Part shown: piece by piece, positions 1 through 8,717 of the stretch
How positions within the stretch are numbered: the first letter of the stretch is position 1
Layout: each line of letters opens with the position of its first letter
Assembly: GCA_026645935.1 (NCBI GenBank)
Contig: JAPKMP010000015.1
Coordinates: forward strand, 31,360 to 95,359
Length of the DNA stretch: 64,000 nt
From: Candidatus Villigracilaceae bacterium
GTDB lineage: Bacteria; Chloroflexota; Anaerolineae; Anaerolineales; Villigracilaceae
Direction of reading: 5' to 3'
Made by a program: the position numbers and the translations under genes
The notes under the pieces: model-generated
Seen by the model: the letters and a program-made list of their open reading frames with translations, nothing else
Database searches by the model: none
Told to the model about the DNA's origin: nothing

Positions 1-353
1 TGGGATTAAGCCGCATCGCATCCGGCGATGGGTTTGGGATTCCCACCGGCCTGCCGTGGGGGATCGATCTTTGGAACGCGACCCGGCATCCAACCCAGAT
101 CTACGAAACGCTCGCCTCGCTCCTGATACTGATTCTGGTCTGGCGCTTCAAACCAATTCCACACCCCGGCTTTCTTTTCTTAACCTTCGCCGCACTGACG
201 GCTCTCTCCCAACTTATCCTGCAAGCCTTTCGCGCGAATAACTCCGTATTCTTCGAAAAATATCGGGGCGAACAAGTCCTTGCATGGGTCGTGCTCCTGG
301 CATGTTTCATCCTACTGGAGTCAAAATTTAATTCCAAATCAAAAACGGGCTGA
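1..353 (+). CDS. lgt: Prolipoprotein diacylglyceryl transferase, C-terminal part
   Basis: The 5' end lies outside the window; the reading frame runs from base 3 to a TGA at 351-353. Lgt is the integral membrane enzyme that moves diacylglyceryl from phosphatidylglycerol to the lipobox cysteine of prolipoproteins. Visible hallmarks are the GFGIPT-x-LPWG segment and, about 15 residues on, RHPTQIYE, which matches the conserved HPSQLYE motif of the family. Two further hydrophobic segments follow, then a short polar tail. Several lipoproteins later in the window are expected clients. The last codons and the stop lie inside the left arm of a terminator hairpin. The family call is secure from motifs; only about 116 residues are visible. 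Confidence 0.9.
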   Translation, partial: GLSRIASGDGFGIPTGLPWGIDLWNATRHPTQIYETLASLLILILVWRFKPIPHPGFLFLTFAALTALSQLILQAFRANNSVFFEKYRGEQVLAWVVLLACFILLESKFNSKSKTG

Positions 354-372
354 TCTTCGTCAGCCCGTTTTT
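341..372. terminator. Bidirectional intrinsic terminator between lgt and hpf
   Basis: A perfect 13-bp inverted repeat (341-353 and 360-372) encloses a six-base TCTTCG-type loop. The stem begins with five A and ends with five T, so it has the A-tract/U-tract layout of a terminator usable in both directions. It sits between convergent lgt (+) and hpf (-) and overlaps the lgt stop codon. Confidence 0.9.
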
Positions 373-385
373 GATTATTAAGATT

Positions 386-949
386 TTACCCGAGTTCCGG
401 CTCGATCAAGCCGTAACTCCCATTGCGCCGGCGGTACAAAACATTGATCTTGCTTGTCTCAGCATTGTAGAAGATGAAGAAATTATCATGACCAAGGTTG
501 CGCATCTGCACCAGCGCCTCATCCTCGGACATTGGATAAAGCACGAATTTCTTCCGTTTGGCAAACAGCGGCGAGAGCTCCCCCGTTTCATCGTCGATGA
601 TGTCGTCCGCGACCTCCGCCGCGGAACGCCCATCCCCACGCCCGTGATATTTCTTCCCCTTGTATTTCTCGATCTGGCGCTGGAGATTGTCGATCGCCAT
701 GTCGAAGGCGGCAAGCGCCTCGTCCGCGCGTTCCTCGGAACGGAACGTAAAACCCTTACCAAAAACTGTCACCTGGGCGACGTTCCTGTCCTTGGCATCG
801 CGCGCCGCCTTATGGTGCGACAACTCCACGCGGGCTTCGTCGATGGCCGGCAGGTAGTGATCGAGGTTTCCGGCCTTTTTCGTGACGTATTCCTCGATCC
901 GTTCCGTTAAACGGATGTGACGTGTCTGAACTTCCACTTTATTGGACAT
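386..949 (-). CDS. hpf: Long-form ribosome hibernation promoting factor
   Basis: A 187-aa long HPF (YvyD/RaiA family), which inactivates ribosomes as 100S dimers in stationary phase. The N-terminal S30AE domain spans about residues 1-105. A variable acidic linker follows, then the C-terminal dimerisation domain (about 132-187) with the recognisable pattern MSEDEAL..M...GH.FF.F.N and YRR..G.YGLIEP. The ATG at 949 is preceded by AAGGAGCTTCTT, a good ribosome binding site. It is the last gene of the minus-strand run behind comF, 43 bases downstream of it, and ends at the shared terminator. The gene order comF-hpf is also common in Firmicutes. Confidence 0.95.
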   Translation of the reverse strand: MSNKVEVQTRHIRLTERIEEYVTKKAGNLDHYLPAIDEARVELSHHKAARDAKDRNVAQVTVFGKGFTFRSEERADEALAAFDMAIDNLQRQIEKYKGKKYHGRGDGRSAAEVADDIIDDETGELSPLFAKRKKFVLYPMSEDEALVQMRNLGHDNFFIFYNAETSKINVLYRRRNGSYGLIEPELG

Positions 950-992
950 AAGAAGCTCCTTTTTGGGTTGTTAAGTTACAAACACAAACACG

Positions 993-1721
993 CTACGCGA
1001 TTCCCAAGCCGTGATGGGGCATTGCGCGCGCGATCGTCAACGCAAATACGTCCCGGGCGCCTGTGGCATATAGCGTCTCCGCGCCGGAGGAAAGAGTCGA
1101 ACCGGTTGTCGAAACATCATCGATGATAAGGACGATTTTCCCGTTTACCCCCGCGGCTGCCTGGAAGGCTCCGCTCACATTTTTTTGCCTCTCCTCCCTG
1201 CTCAATCCCACCTGCGAGCGTGTTTCCTTTTTTCGTACCAACGCGTTTGGAGAGTAATCCACCCCCAAACCCATGGCAAGCGGTTTTGCAATCATGGCAA
1301 CCTGATTATATCCCCTTTCCCGCAATCGTTGTTTCCCAAGCGGGATGGGAATTATCAAATCGGCATTCCAATTCAGTCCGCGTACAAAGGTCAACATGTG
1401 CGCTGCAATTGCATCGCCCATCGAAAGATCTCGCCGGTATTTCAATTTATGCAATGCCGAACGAAGCGGTTCCTCGAATTCCGCCCAGGCTCTCAGGGAA
1501 CGAAAATGCGGCTTGCGCGCCAGGCAGGTTGCGCATGTCCCTGCCTTTTCCTGGGGCAAACCGCATACGTCGCATAGTATTCCGTTCAGTATTTTTACCT
1601 TCCGCTGGCAATCCAGACACCAACGTGAGCCTGCCTTCCCGCAGCCGCCACATTCAGGCGGGAATAGCAGGTCGAGTGATTTCCAGATAGTACGATACGC
1701 CTTGTATTTCCAGTTCTCCAA
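993..1721 (-). CDS. comF: ComF family phosphoribosyltransferase-like protein
   Basis: A 242-aa protein with the ComF/GntX plan. The N-terminal zinc-binding region has four CxxC pairs (Cys 24/27, 35/38, 50/53, 63/66). The C-terminal phosphoribosyltransferase fold has the PRPP-loop motif VLIIDDVSTTGST near residue 200. ComF is associated with DNA uptake in competent bacteria, but the biochemical role of non-competence homologues is unsettled. The only fitting start is a TTG at 1721, behind GGTAGGGTCC; no ATG lies before the zinc region. It follows the tadC gene by 50 bases, so it may be read through from the Tad operon, an attractive link because Tad/type IV-like pili can carry DNA (inference). 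Confidence 0.9.
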   Translation of the reverse strand: MENWKYKAYRTIWKSLDLLFPPECGGCGKAGSRWCLDCQRKVKILNGILCDVCGLPQEKAGTCATCLARKPHFRSLRAWAEFEEPLRSALHKLKYRRDLSMGDAIAAHMLTFVRGLNWNADLIIPIPLGKQRLRERGYNQVAMIAKPLAMGLGVDYSPNALVRKKETRSQVGLSREERQKNVSGAFQAAAGVNGKIVLIIDDVSTTGSTLSSGAETLYATGARDVFALTIARAMPHHGLGIA

Positions 1722-1771
1722 TGGACCCTACCAAGATAACAAGGTTAATGTATTTCGGACCAGGCCGATGT

Positions 1772-2743
1772 CTAAGGCCCGATGAATGGAGCGAACGCCT
1801 CCGCGATCTGAAAGGCGGCGGGAGCCATGAGAATGATCATGATCGATGGAAAGGTCAGCAAAGCCATTGGGATGATCATCTTCACAGGCGCTTGATGCGC
1901 CTGCTCCTCGGCTCGTTGACGCCGCTTCAACCTCATCTGGTCGGACTGAATGCGCAGGACTTTCGCCAGGCTCACACCGAGGAGCTGGCTTTGGATGACG
2001 GCAGCCACGAAACTGGTTAATTCCGTCAAGCCGATCCGGTCAGCCATGTCGCGCAGGGCTTCGCGCTGCGTCTTTCCAAGTTGGATCTCACGGATGCATC
2101 TGCCAAACATGATGGACAGTTCGTTCTCCCACTTGTCCGCCACTTTAGACATCGCGGCTTCGAAGCCCAAACCCGCTTCCACGCATATCGTAAGCAGGTC
2201 AAGCGCGTCAGGAAGCGCTTTCCGAACCTCGTTTTGTCTGCGGGTAATCCGGCTTGAAAGCCACATCTGGGGAAAGAAAAAACCGAGGATGGTGAACAAA
2301 GCAACGACAAGGATGATGCGCCCGGTGGGCCACGTCACCTGGGGCAGATTCGATATCAATGTCAAAAGGCCGCCAAACAAGGCAGCGCCGACAAAACGGG
2401 TTGCCAGAAACGTCGCCGCGTCGATCCGTCCGGGATTCCCAGCCAGTTCAAGTTTGAGTGTGGTTTCCTGCAGAAGTTTCTCCGGGGTAAAACGGGCAGA
2501 GATATCGCCAACCCGCTTTACGATCGGGATGACGACACGCTCCATAAAAGGCTGCTGAAGTTCGATGTCTTCGAGCGAAACGTTTTCGCCGCGCTGGGTC
2601 GCTTCCGCCAGGCGCGCAAGGACCGGGTCGGATTCTTCGCCCTGCACCTGACGGGCGAGGCGTGCCCCGATCACCACCACAAATCCGATTCCCCCGATAA
2701 TGGCCAGGACGATTACGATCGCGATGATAGTTCCCAATTCCAT
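1772..2743 (-). CDS. tadC: Tad pilus platform protein TadC (T2SS F-like)
   Basis: An inner-membrane platform protein of the Tad/Flp pilus, paired with TadB. About 323 residues, starting with a transmembrane segment, a cytoplasmic region rich in charged residues, a pair of membrane segments around residues 110-160, the type II secretion F domain (conserved ALPDALDLLTICVEAGLGFE), and a C-terminal membrane segment. A longer reading to 2764 exists, but the ATG at 2743 has GAGGT six bases upstream and starts one base after the tadB stop, so I chose it. Part of the co-directional cpaB-tadZ-tadA-tadB-tadC run. Confidence 0.92.
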   Translation of the reverse strand: MELGTIIAIVIVLAIIGGIGFVVVIGARLARQVQGEESDPVLARLAEATQRGENVSLEDIELQQPFMERVVIPIVKRVGDISARFTPEKLLQETTLKLELAGNPGRIDAATFLATRFVGAALFGGLLTLISNLPQVTWPTGRIILVVALFTILGFFFPQMWLSSRITRRQNEVRKALPDALDLLTICVEAGLGFEAAMSKVADKWENELSIMFGRCIREIQLGKTQREALRDMADRIGLTELTSFVAAVIQSQLLGVSLAKVLRIQSDQMRLKRRQRAEEQAHQAPVKMIIPMALLTFPSIMIILMAPAAFQIAEAFAPFIGP

Positions 2744-2744
2744 G

Positions 2745-3701
2745 TTATACCTCGATATCAGCAATTCTCATCATAACGAAATAACCGGAAAAGATCAAAC
2801 CAAGAACAATACAGATGATTATGCCTGCGCACAACATACCGCGGTCGGTTATGGATAAAAGATAATCCGGGTTGAGGAACCAGAGGATCAAAGTCAAACC
2901 AAACGGGATGAGGGAAAGAACCGTTCCGGAGGTTCGGACCTGCGCCGTCAATACGCGAACCTCGCCCTTAATGCGAATTCGTTCGCGAATGGTAAAGGAG
3001 ATATTATCGAGAATCTCCGATAGATTACCGCCCACTTCGCGCTGGACGTTGATCGCTGTTACGACAAAATCAAGGTCGTCGCTAGGGATGCGGCGAAGAA
3101 GATTGTCAAGCGCTGTTTCCATTGGGATGCCGATCTGCAATTCCTGCACGACGCGACGAAACTCGTCATTGATCGGAGACGGAAGTTCCTTGCTGATTGC
3201 CTCCATAGCCTGCATGGTGGAGTAACCGGCGCGGAGTCCGTTTACCATGAGGTTCAGCATATCCGGCAGCTGGTCGCTGAATTTTTGCAGCCTTTTTCTC
3301 TGCTGTGAGCGGACATACATGCGCGGGGCAATCGCGCCGAAGACAGCGCCGATCAATGCCGAAAACCAATGTTGATTTCCAATGAACCACGCTACAAGTC
3401 CGAAGAATAATATGCTCAGTGCAATTAAAACAATATATTCGGCAACCTTGAATTTCATATCCGCACGCGCCAGATCGCGCGCAATGCGGCCGCCGAACGG
3501 GGTTTTTTCCACCCGCTTGGAAACCCAGTTCGTAATGACATACTTCTGAGCCTCCCGATCGAGGTTTTTCTGCCCTTCATCCTCAATATATTGGCTGAGG
3601 CGCTCCTCGACCAGGGAACGCTCGCTGTTCAAAGAGGCAATCAGACCAAAAATCAGCAGAACGATCAGGACTATTCCGCCAACAATGATGATCCATTCCA
3701 T
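2745..3701 (-). CDS. tadB: Tad pilus platform protein TadB (T2SS F-like)
   Basis: A 318-aa integral membrane protein with an N-terminal membrane segment, a positively charged cytoplasmic stretch, two central membrane helices, the T2SSF domain (QLPDMLNLMVNGLRAGYS motif at about 143-160) and two C-terminal helices. TadB and TadC form the membrane platform on which the TadA ATPase acts. ATG at 3701 preceded by AAAGGAAG. It lies 39 bases after tadA and abuts tadC by one base, implying translational coupling. Confidence 0.92.
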   Translation of the reverse strand: MEWIIIVGGIVLIVLLIFGLIASLNSERSLVEERLSQYIEDEGQKNLDREAQKYVITNWVSKRVEKTPFGGRIARDLARADMKFKVAEYIVLIALSILFFGLVAWFIGNQHWFSALIGAVFGAIAPRMYVRSQQRKRLQKFSDQLPDMLNLMVNGLRAGYSTMQAMEAISKELPSPINDEFRRVVQELQIGIPMETALDNLLRRIPSDDLDFVVTAINVQREVGGNLSEILDNISFTIRERIRIKGEVRVLTAQVRTSGTVLSLIPFGLTLILWFLNPDYLLSITDRGMLCAGIIICIVLGLIFSGYFVMMRIADIEV

Positions 3702-3740
3702 TGAGCTACTTCCTTTGGTTCCAGTCTTCCTGACATGTGC

Positions 3741-5198
3741 CTAGTAACGTCTTCGCTCGCCGATGCCGAATATGGAGGGCGGTAGGTGGATGCCCGCCGC
3801 CTCGATCTTGTCCATGAACTTCGGTCGCAAGCCTGTCGGGCGAAGCCGGCCGACAATGCGTCCGTTTTCCGTACCCGTCTGTTCAAATATGAAAATATCG
3901 GTCATGGTGATCACATCACCTTCCATGCCGCTCACCTCGGCGATGGTAACCACCTTACGGGTCCCGTCACGCATACGTTCCTGTTGGCAAATGACATCCA
4001 CCGCGCTTGCCACCTGTTCGCGGATCGCCCTCACAGGCAGATCCATGCCAGCCATCAAGCACATGGTTTCGATACGAGCCAATGCGTCGCGAGGCGAGTT
4101 GGCATGAGCCGTCGTCATCGAGCCGTCATGGCCGGTGTTCATTGCTTGAAGCATATCCAGGGTCTCGCCACCGCGACATTCGCCGACAATGATGCGTTCG
4201 GGGCGCATACGGAGGGCGTTGATTACCAGGTCGCGGATCGTTATTTCACCGCGGCCCTCGATGTTCGGAGGGCGGGATTCAAGGGTGACCACATGCTCCT
4301 GGCGCAACTGCAATTCTGCGGCGTTTTCGATGGTAATGATGCGCTCGTCGGATGGAATGAAACCCGAAAGAACATTCAACAGGGTCGTTTTACCTGAACC
4401 GGTACCGCCGGAAATGATGATGTTAAGCCGCGCTTCGACGCAAGCCTTGAGAAATTGCACCGATTCAGGACTGACCGACCCGAATTGGATCATCTGGTCC
4501 ACCGTAATGGGGTTCTTGGAGAATTTACGGATCGTCAGGACCGGTCCCACAAGCGAAATGGGCGGAATGACGGCATTGACGCGGGATCCGTCAGGAAGGC
4601 GGGCATCCACGTAAGGACTCGATTCGTCGATTCGGCGTCCAAGCGGAGCAACGATGCGGTCGATGATGCGCATGACGTGATCGTTGTTTTCAAACGTGAT
4701 CGGAACGCGATGCACTTTACCCTTGCGTTCGATATAAACATTCTTGGGTCCGTTCACCATGATTTCAGTAATCGTGTCGTCTTCGAGAAGGGACTGCAAC
4801 GGACCGAAACCGAGGATTTCCGCCGATATTTGTTCGAACAGTCTCGCGCGTTCGGGGCGCGAAAGGACGATGTTTTCTTCGGTCAGGATCTGCTCGAACA
4901 GGTTTTGGATGGTGCGGCGAACCTCATCGGTCCTCGTGACATCCATCGACGGATCGATCTCGGCAAGGAGTTTATTTTGCACCCGGGTTTTGAGGTCGAA
5001 GTAAGAGCCAGCCTGGGGTGACGTGATCGGCGCGCTGACCCTCCTGGCCTGGAGGGAGGATAATCGTGATGAATCGCCTCCGCCTCCGGAAGTCCCCTGA
5101 CTATCGCCTCCCGTCTTCGGCGGAACCTGCGCTGGTGAATTGGGAGTCTGCTGACTCCCCGATCCCTGCCCCTGTTCTATGCGTCTCAATAAAGACAT
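3741..5198 (-). CDS. tadA: Tad pilus assembly/secretion ATPase TadA (CpaF)
   Basis: A 485-aa hexameric type II/IV secretion ATPase. The first 65 residues are a low-complexity Gly/Ser/Gln/Pro region absent from short homologues. An N-terminal domain follows, then the ATPase core: Walker A GGTGSGKT (264-271), Walker B RIIVGECRG (335-343), and the His-box region GHDGSMTTAHANSPR (356-370). In Tad systems a single ATPase can drive both extension and retraction. Start ATG 5198 behind AAGGAGAAAGAGC. It sits 11 bases after tadZ. All catalytic motifs are intact. Confidence 0.95.
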   Translation of the reverse strand: MSLLRRIEQGQGSGSQQTPNSPAQVPPKTGGDSQGTSGGGGDSSRLSSLQARRVSAPITSPQAGSYFDLKTRVQNKLLAEIDPSMDVTRTDEVRRTIQNLFEQILTEENIVLSRPERARLFEQISAEILGFGPLQSLLEDDTITEIMVNGPKNVYIERKGKVHRVPITFENNDHVMRIIDRIVAPLGRRIDESSPYVDARLPDGSRVNAVIPPISLVGPVLTIRKFSKNPITVDQMIQFGSVSPESVQFLKACVEARLNIIISGGTGSGKTTLLNVLSGFIPSDERIITIENAAELQLRQEHVVTLESRPPNIEGRGEITIRDLVINALRMRPERIIVGECRGGETLDMLQAMNTGHDGSMTTAHANSPRDALARIETMCLMAGMDLPVRAIREQVASAVDVICQQERMRDGTRKVVTIAEVSGMEGDVITMTDIFIFEQTGTENGRIVGRLRPTGLRPKFMDKIEAAGIHLPPSIFGIGERRRY

Positions 5199-5209
5199 GC
5201 TCTTTCTCC

Positions 5210-6451
5210 TTACCGCTTAATCGCGGAACTCTCGTTTTCATTTTCCAAAGCGATCAAGCGCGCACGAACGGTTTCCGCCAGGGAGAAAATTCCCCTTCCA
5301 ATCGGCTGGGATTTATTATCCAGCATGAAGGGAACTCCGCGGTTGACCGCATTTATGGCTATTTTTTCATCCAGCGGAATGGCTGAAGTTATTTCATGTT
5401 TAAGATTTTCGCCCACACGTTCGGGGGTGATGGCAATGCGTTTGTCGTAGCGGTTCATGGCAAAAATGATGCGATCTTTGCCGACCCCCATCGTATTCAA
5501 CAGGTCCAATATCAACCGGGAATTCTTGATGGCGGGAATCTCCTGGGTGGTGACCAGCACCACAACATCGCTGATATCGAATGCGGAAAGGATGACATCG
5601 GTGAGAATCGGCGAGGTATCAACGACGACATAGGAATAGATCTTCTGCAGGAATTGCAGGACTTTCATGAACTGGTCGGGCGAAACCTTCTCCGCCATTT
5701 CTGGCCGTTGGGGTGCCGCCAGAATACGGATTCCGGAAGCTTCGTGTTTGATCAGAATTTCATCCGCAATCTCGGCATCGAGGTCGTCCACGCGCGGGGC
5801 GATGTCGACAATCGTATTTTTCCCCTGTTCGTTCACAAAGATGGCCACATCTCCAAATTGCAGATTACCATCAACAAGAACAGAACGCGTATCCTCGTTA
5901 TTCAGGGCAATCGCCAGGTTGACGGCAATGGTCGTACAACCTGTGCCGCCCTTCGGGCTATAGACAAGGACGATTTTCCCTCGAACCGGCGGCGCATAAC
6001 CTCCAAAGCCCGTCATCCCTGCCGCTGCGGACATCGCCATTTGTTGTTTGGCGCCCTTCTCGCGTTCAACGTGCGCCATCTCCCCCGCCCGCTTGATCGC
6101 GGATATCAGCTCATCGCCAAGAGGGGGCTTCGTCAGAAAATCCCTCGCCCCGGCAAGCATGGCTCGACGCATATAATTCTGGTCGCTTTGAACGGAAAGG
6201 ATAACGACTTGCACGTGCGGGGATTGCGAACGTATATTTTCCGTAGCTGTGATGCCGTCGATATCCGGCATATTGATATCCATCAACACCACATCGGGGT
6301 TGACTTCCTGGGAAAGTTGAATCCCCTCCCGTCCCGTTCGAGCCGTGCCGACAACCTCTATGTCAGACTCGAACTGCAGGAGTTTGCGTACGTTTTCTCG
6401 GGTCTCGGCGATATCGTCTACTATTAAGACTCGGATCTTATCAGCAGCCAT
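5210..6451 (-). CDS. tadZ: TadZ/CpaE-type localisation protein with intact receiver domain
   Basis: A 413-aa protein of the TadZ/CpaE family, which positions the Tad machinery at a pole or site. Residues 1-125 form a receiver domain in which all phosphorylation residues are present: acidic pair D12/D13, phospho-acceptor D58 in LMDINMPD, S86 and K108 in LTKPP. Residues 158-400 form a MinD/ParA-like ATPase whose P-loop reads KGGTGCTT (167-174); the second lysine is replaced by Cys, as is usual in TadZ-like proteins, while the signature lysine remains. Many family members have a degenerate receiver, so the intact site suggests phospho-control (inference). Lies between cpaB and tadA. Confidence 0.9.
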   Translation of the reverse strand: MAADKIRVLIVDDIAETRENVRKLLQFESDIEVVGTARTGREGIQLSQEVNPDVVLMDINMPDIDGITATENIRSQSPHVQVVILSVQSDQNYMRRAMLAGARDFLTKPPLGDELISAIKRAGEMAHVEREKGAKQQMAMSAAAGMTGFGGYAPPVRGKIVLVYSPKGGTGCTTIAVNLAIALNNEDTRSVLVDGNLQFGDVAIFVNEQGKNTIVDIAPRVDDLDAEIADEILIKHEASGIRILAAPQRPEMAEKVSPDQFMKVLQFLQKIYSYVVVDTSPILTDVILSAFDISDVVVLVTTQEIPAIKNSRLILDLLNTMGVGKDRIIFAMNRYDKRIAITPERVGENLKHEITSAIPLDEKIAINAVNRGVPFMLDNKSQPIGRGIFSLAETVRARLIALENENESSAIKR

Positions 6452-6479
6452 GGATGATACTTCCAGTCATTAAGTCCTT

Positions 6480-7568
6480 TTATTCCTCAGGCGGAGGCGC
6501 ATCATTCGGTAACGCCGGTGACACGAGCACGGTCAGAGCGGGGTGCAACGCGTAGGGAAGTTTTGCGGGAACCGGGATGTTATATTGACTTAATAAGAAT
6601 TGAAGGGTGGACGCTTCTGTTGCGAGCCGGGTCTGATCGGACGGGTTCCGTAAGGTGAGGGAGAGCTTTGCGTTTGTATAGATCAGATAGGAAAGCGTCA
6701 CTGAATCCTGTGGAGTGACGACCAGGGTTACGAGGTCGGGGGTAACAGGCGCGGGTTGTTCGGCATTGGGATCTGCGGGTTGCTGGTTAGCCGTGGCGGC
6801 GGATTCCACAAGAGGGAAATCACCCAGGCGCAGCACAACCACATCTTGAAGAAGAGTCTGACACACTGTTCGCGGGCGCTGGGCTTCGGATGGAATCAAA
6901 TAATAGGGTTGTTGGACCGATGGATCTAATTCCAAACGACCCTGAGCGGCGCCTGATGAGACAACACCCAAGGAAAGGATGGGCAGTCCCTGGGTTGTGA
7001 AGCCCTGGGCATCAGCACCTTGCAGAATGCCGCCCAAGCCGGTCCCGGTGAGGATTGCGGTCAGGTTCGGGAGAATTGTCTGGTAGGCTGGGTCGACATC
7101 CACAAAAAGGAGGCAGACATTGACGTTGACATGCGCTCCGCTATTTACCGCATAGCCGGATGTTCCAAGGCGGTCGATGGGAACAGACATGGCGGTCATG
7201 CCCGGCGGGATGACGGACGCCCAATCAGGTCCAGAGATTGCGACCTCGGAAGAGTCGCCAACCATGGGTTCCGTGATGACAACACCCTGATCGAGAGGCA
7301 ATCTGGCTGTCTTATCCACAAGAAACGGCAGCTCGTCACGGGTGAACATGACCGATACCACTCGTTCCTGCGGGATGCTCAAAGTAGCAAGCACATCTTC
7401 GGTGATCTTGCCTCCTTGTGGAATGTTCTGAGCCGCATAATATATTTCCACATACGTGGGCTGTTCGGTGGGCGGGGGCGCCAGGAATTGGCGCAATGCC
7501 ACGAAACCGACCACGAGGGCGATGATGACGATCAAAAGCACCAGGATCAGTGTACGAGCGCGACGCAT
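6480..7568 (-). CDS. cpaB: Flp pilus assembly protein CpaB/RcpC
   Basis: A 362-aa protein with one N-terminal membrane helix (about residues 6-27) followed by an SAF-like domain (about 40-105, beginning TYVEIYYAAQNIPQG). After it comes an extracytoplasmic domain of the RcpC/CpaB type with low sequence conservation and a Pro/Glu-rich C-terminus. The family acts outside the membrane in Flp pilus biogenesis; in diderms it works with the secretin RcpA, which is missing here. First gene of the Tad run; ATG 7568 follows GAGAGGAGATACGT. A -10-like box lies about 55 bases upstream. Confidence 0.85.
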   Translation of the reverse strand: MRRARTLILVLLIVIIALVVGFVALRQFLAPPPTEQPTYVEIYYAAQNIPQGGKITEDVLATLSIPQERVVSVMFTRDELPFLVDKTARLPLDQGVVITEPMVGDSSEVAISGPDWASVIPPGMTAMSVPIDRLGTSGYAVNSGAHVNVNVCLLFVDVDPAYQTILPNLTAILTGTGLGGILQGADAQGFTTQGLPILSLGVVSSGAAQGRLELDPSVQQPYYLIPSEAQRPRTVCQTLLQDVVVLRLGDFPLVESAATANQQPADPNAEQPAPVTPDLVTLVVTPQDSVTLSYLIYTNAKLSLTLRNPSDQTRLATEASTLQFLLSQYNIPVPAKLPYALHPALTVLVSPALPNDAPPPEE

Positions 7569-7622
7569 ACGTATCTCCTCTCGACTAGCTGCGAATTATT
7601 TCCGCAACTTTATAACATTTCA

Positions 7623-7628
7623 ATTATA
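7623..7628 (-). promoter_or_regulatory. -10 box candidate for the Tad operon
   Basis: TATAAT on the minus strand, preceded by TG, about 55 bases upstream of the cpaB start. No convincing -35 is visible at the usual distance. The 144-base gap between the histidine kinase gene and cpaB otherwise holds nothing recognisable. Confidence 0.5.
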
Positions 7629-7712
7629 CAGGAAAAATATCAAATGCATGTTTGGAGGGGTCGGCGACAGTCGATACGCCGAGCTCCTTACAAGATTGTT
7701 AACCAGATGGGT

Positions 7713-8708
7713 CTAGATTCTTGCCTGGACCGTAAAGGAAATCTTGGTTCCCGAGCCGACTGAACTATCCACCTCAAATTTCCCACCCAACATCTCAGAA
7801 CGCTCCCGAATCAACTTCAACCCGAGGTTGCCGGATTCTTTCAATACTTCCGGGTCGAAACCCCGCCCATTGTCATCGACAGTAACCCGCAGATAATCGT
7901 TCCCAAGGTCGAGATGGACTTTTACCAGGGTGGCCTGGCTGTGACGCGCCGCATTCCCAAGAAGCTCCTGAACCGCCCGGAAAATCATTACTTCCAGATA
8001 CGGCTCGAGGCGGCGTTCGTTACCTGATACGGTGACACTTACATCCATGCCTGACTGTTCCTTGAACGCGTCCGCGTATTTCCGAAGGGTGGGAACCAGA
8101 CCGAGATCGTCCAGCATCATTGGCCTCAATTCGAATATGTAGCCTCTCACCTTTTGAAATGTGCTCATCGCCGAGGTTTTCAAATTCGCCAGTTCTGCCT
8201 TTGCCTGCGAAGAGTCTACATCCAGCAGGCGCATGGCGATCTCGGTTTGAAGGATAAAATTCGAGAGCGCTTGGGCGGGACCGTCATGCATCTGCCGCGA
8301 CAAACGCTGGCGCTCGGCTTCCTGCGCATTGACGATCATTTCGATGCCGCTCATTTGTTCCTTGGACGAACCGGCGGAGTTCGCATCCCCGCTGTTCCGG
8401 TTCATTATCTCCTCCAAAACCGCTTTGTACTTCTCAAGGTGAGATTTATCATTTTGTAACTTTTCCAACTGTCCCCGCATCACCAACAGCCTCTGCTGGG
8501 CATCCAAGGCCGAATCATACGCCATCTTTATATCTTCCACCGCTCCACCCTGTTTTACAATCTGTTGTAAATGCGATGTGATCGCTGTATTCCTTTGGGC
8601 GAGTTTGGAAAGTTCCCCCTGGCTTTGTTCCATCATCAGCGTGACTTCGCGCAGGGCGCGCTGGGTCTCATCCAATTCGCTTCTGTAATCGACAGTCTCG
8701 TCGGGCAT
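7713..8708 (-). CDS. Soluble DegS/NarL-type sensor histidine kinase
   Basis: A 331-aa cytoplasmic kinase without membrane segments. Residues 1-105 are heptad-rich coiled coil (Glu/Gln/Leu), like Bacillus DegS. Residues 128-195 form the HisKA_3 dimerisation domain with phospho-acceptor H141 in RQMHDGPAQAL. The HATPase region shows the N box (ELLGNAARH), the G1 box (VDDNGRGFDP) and GNLGLKLIRERSEMLGG near the end. It follows its response regulator by nine bases and has a good ribosome binding site (TAGGAGAATTTC). It is encoded just upstream of the Tad operon on the same strand, so it could control the pilus (inference). Confidence 0.92.
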   Translation of the reverse strand: MPDETVDYRSELDETQRALREVTLMMEQSQGELSKLAQRNTAITSHLQQIVKQGGAVEDIKMAYDSALDAQQRLLVMRGQLEKLQNDKSHLEKYKAVLEEIMNRNSGDANSAGSSKEQMSGIEMIVNAQEAERQRLSRQMHDGPAQALSNFILQTEIAMRLLDVDSSQAKAELANLKTSAMSTFQKVRGYIFELRPMMLDDLGLVPTLRKYADAFKEQSGMDVSVTVSGNERRLEPYLEVMIFRAVQELLGNAARHSQATLVKVHLDLGNDYLRVTVDDNGRGFDPEVLKESGNLGLKLIRERSEMLGGKFEVDSSVGSGTKISFTVQARI

Positions 8709-8717
8709 GAAATTCTC

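Noticed and set aside
5396..6427. A 343-codon plus-strand open frame across the tadZ gene
   Set aside because: It is antisense to a protein with clear receiver and ATPase motifs and has no recognisable domain, ribosome binding site or promoter.
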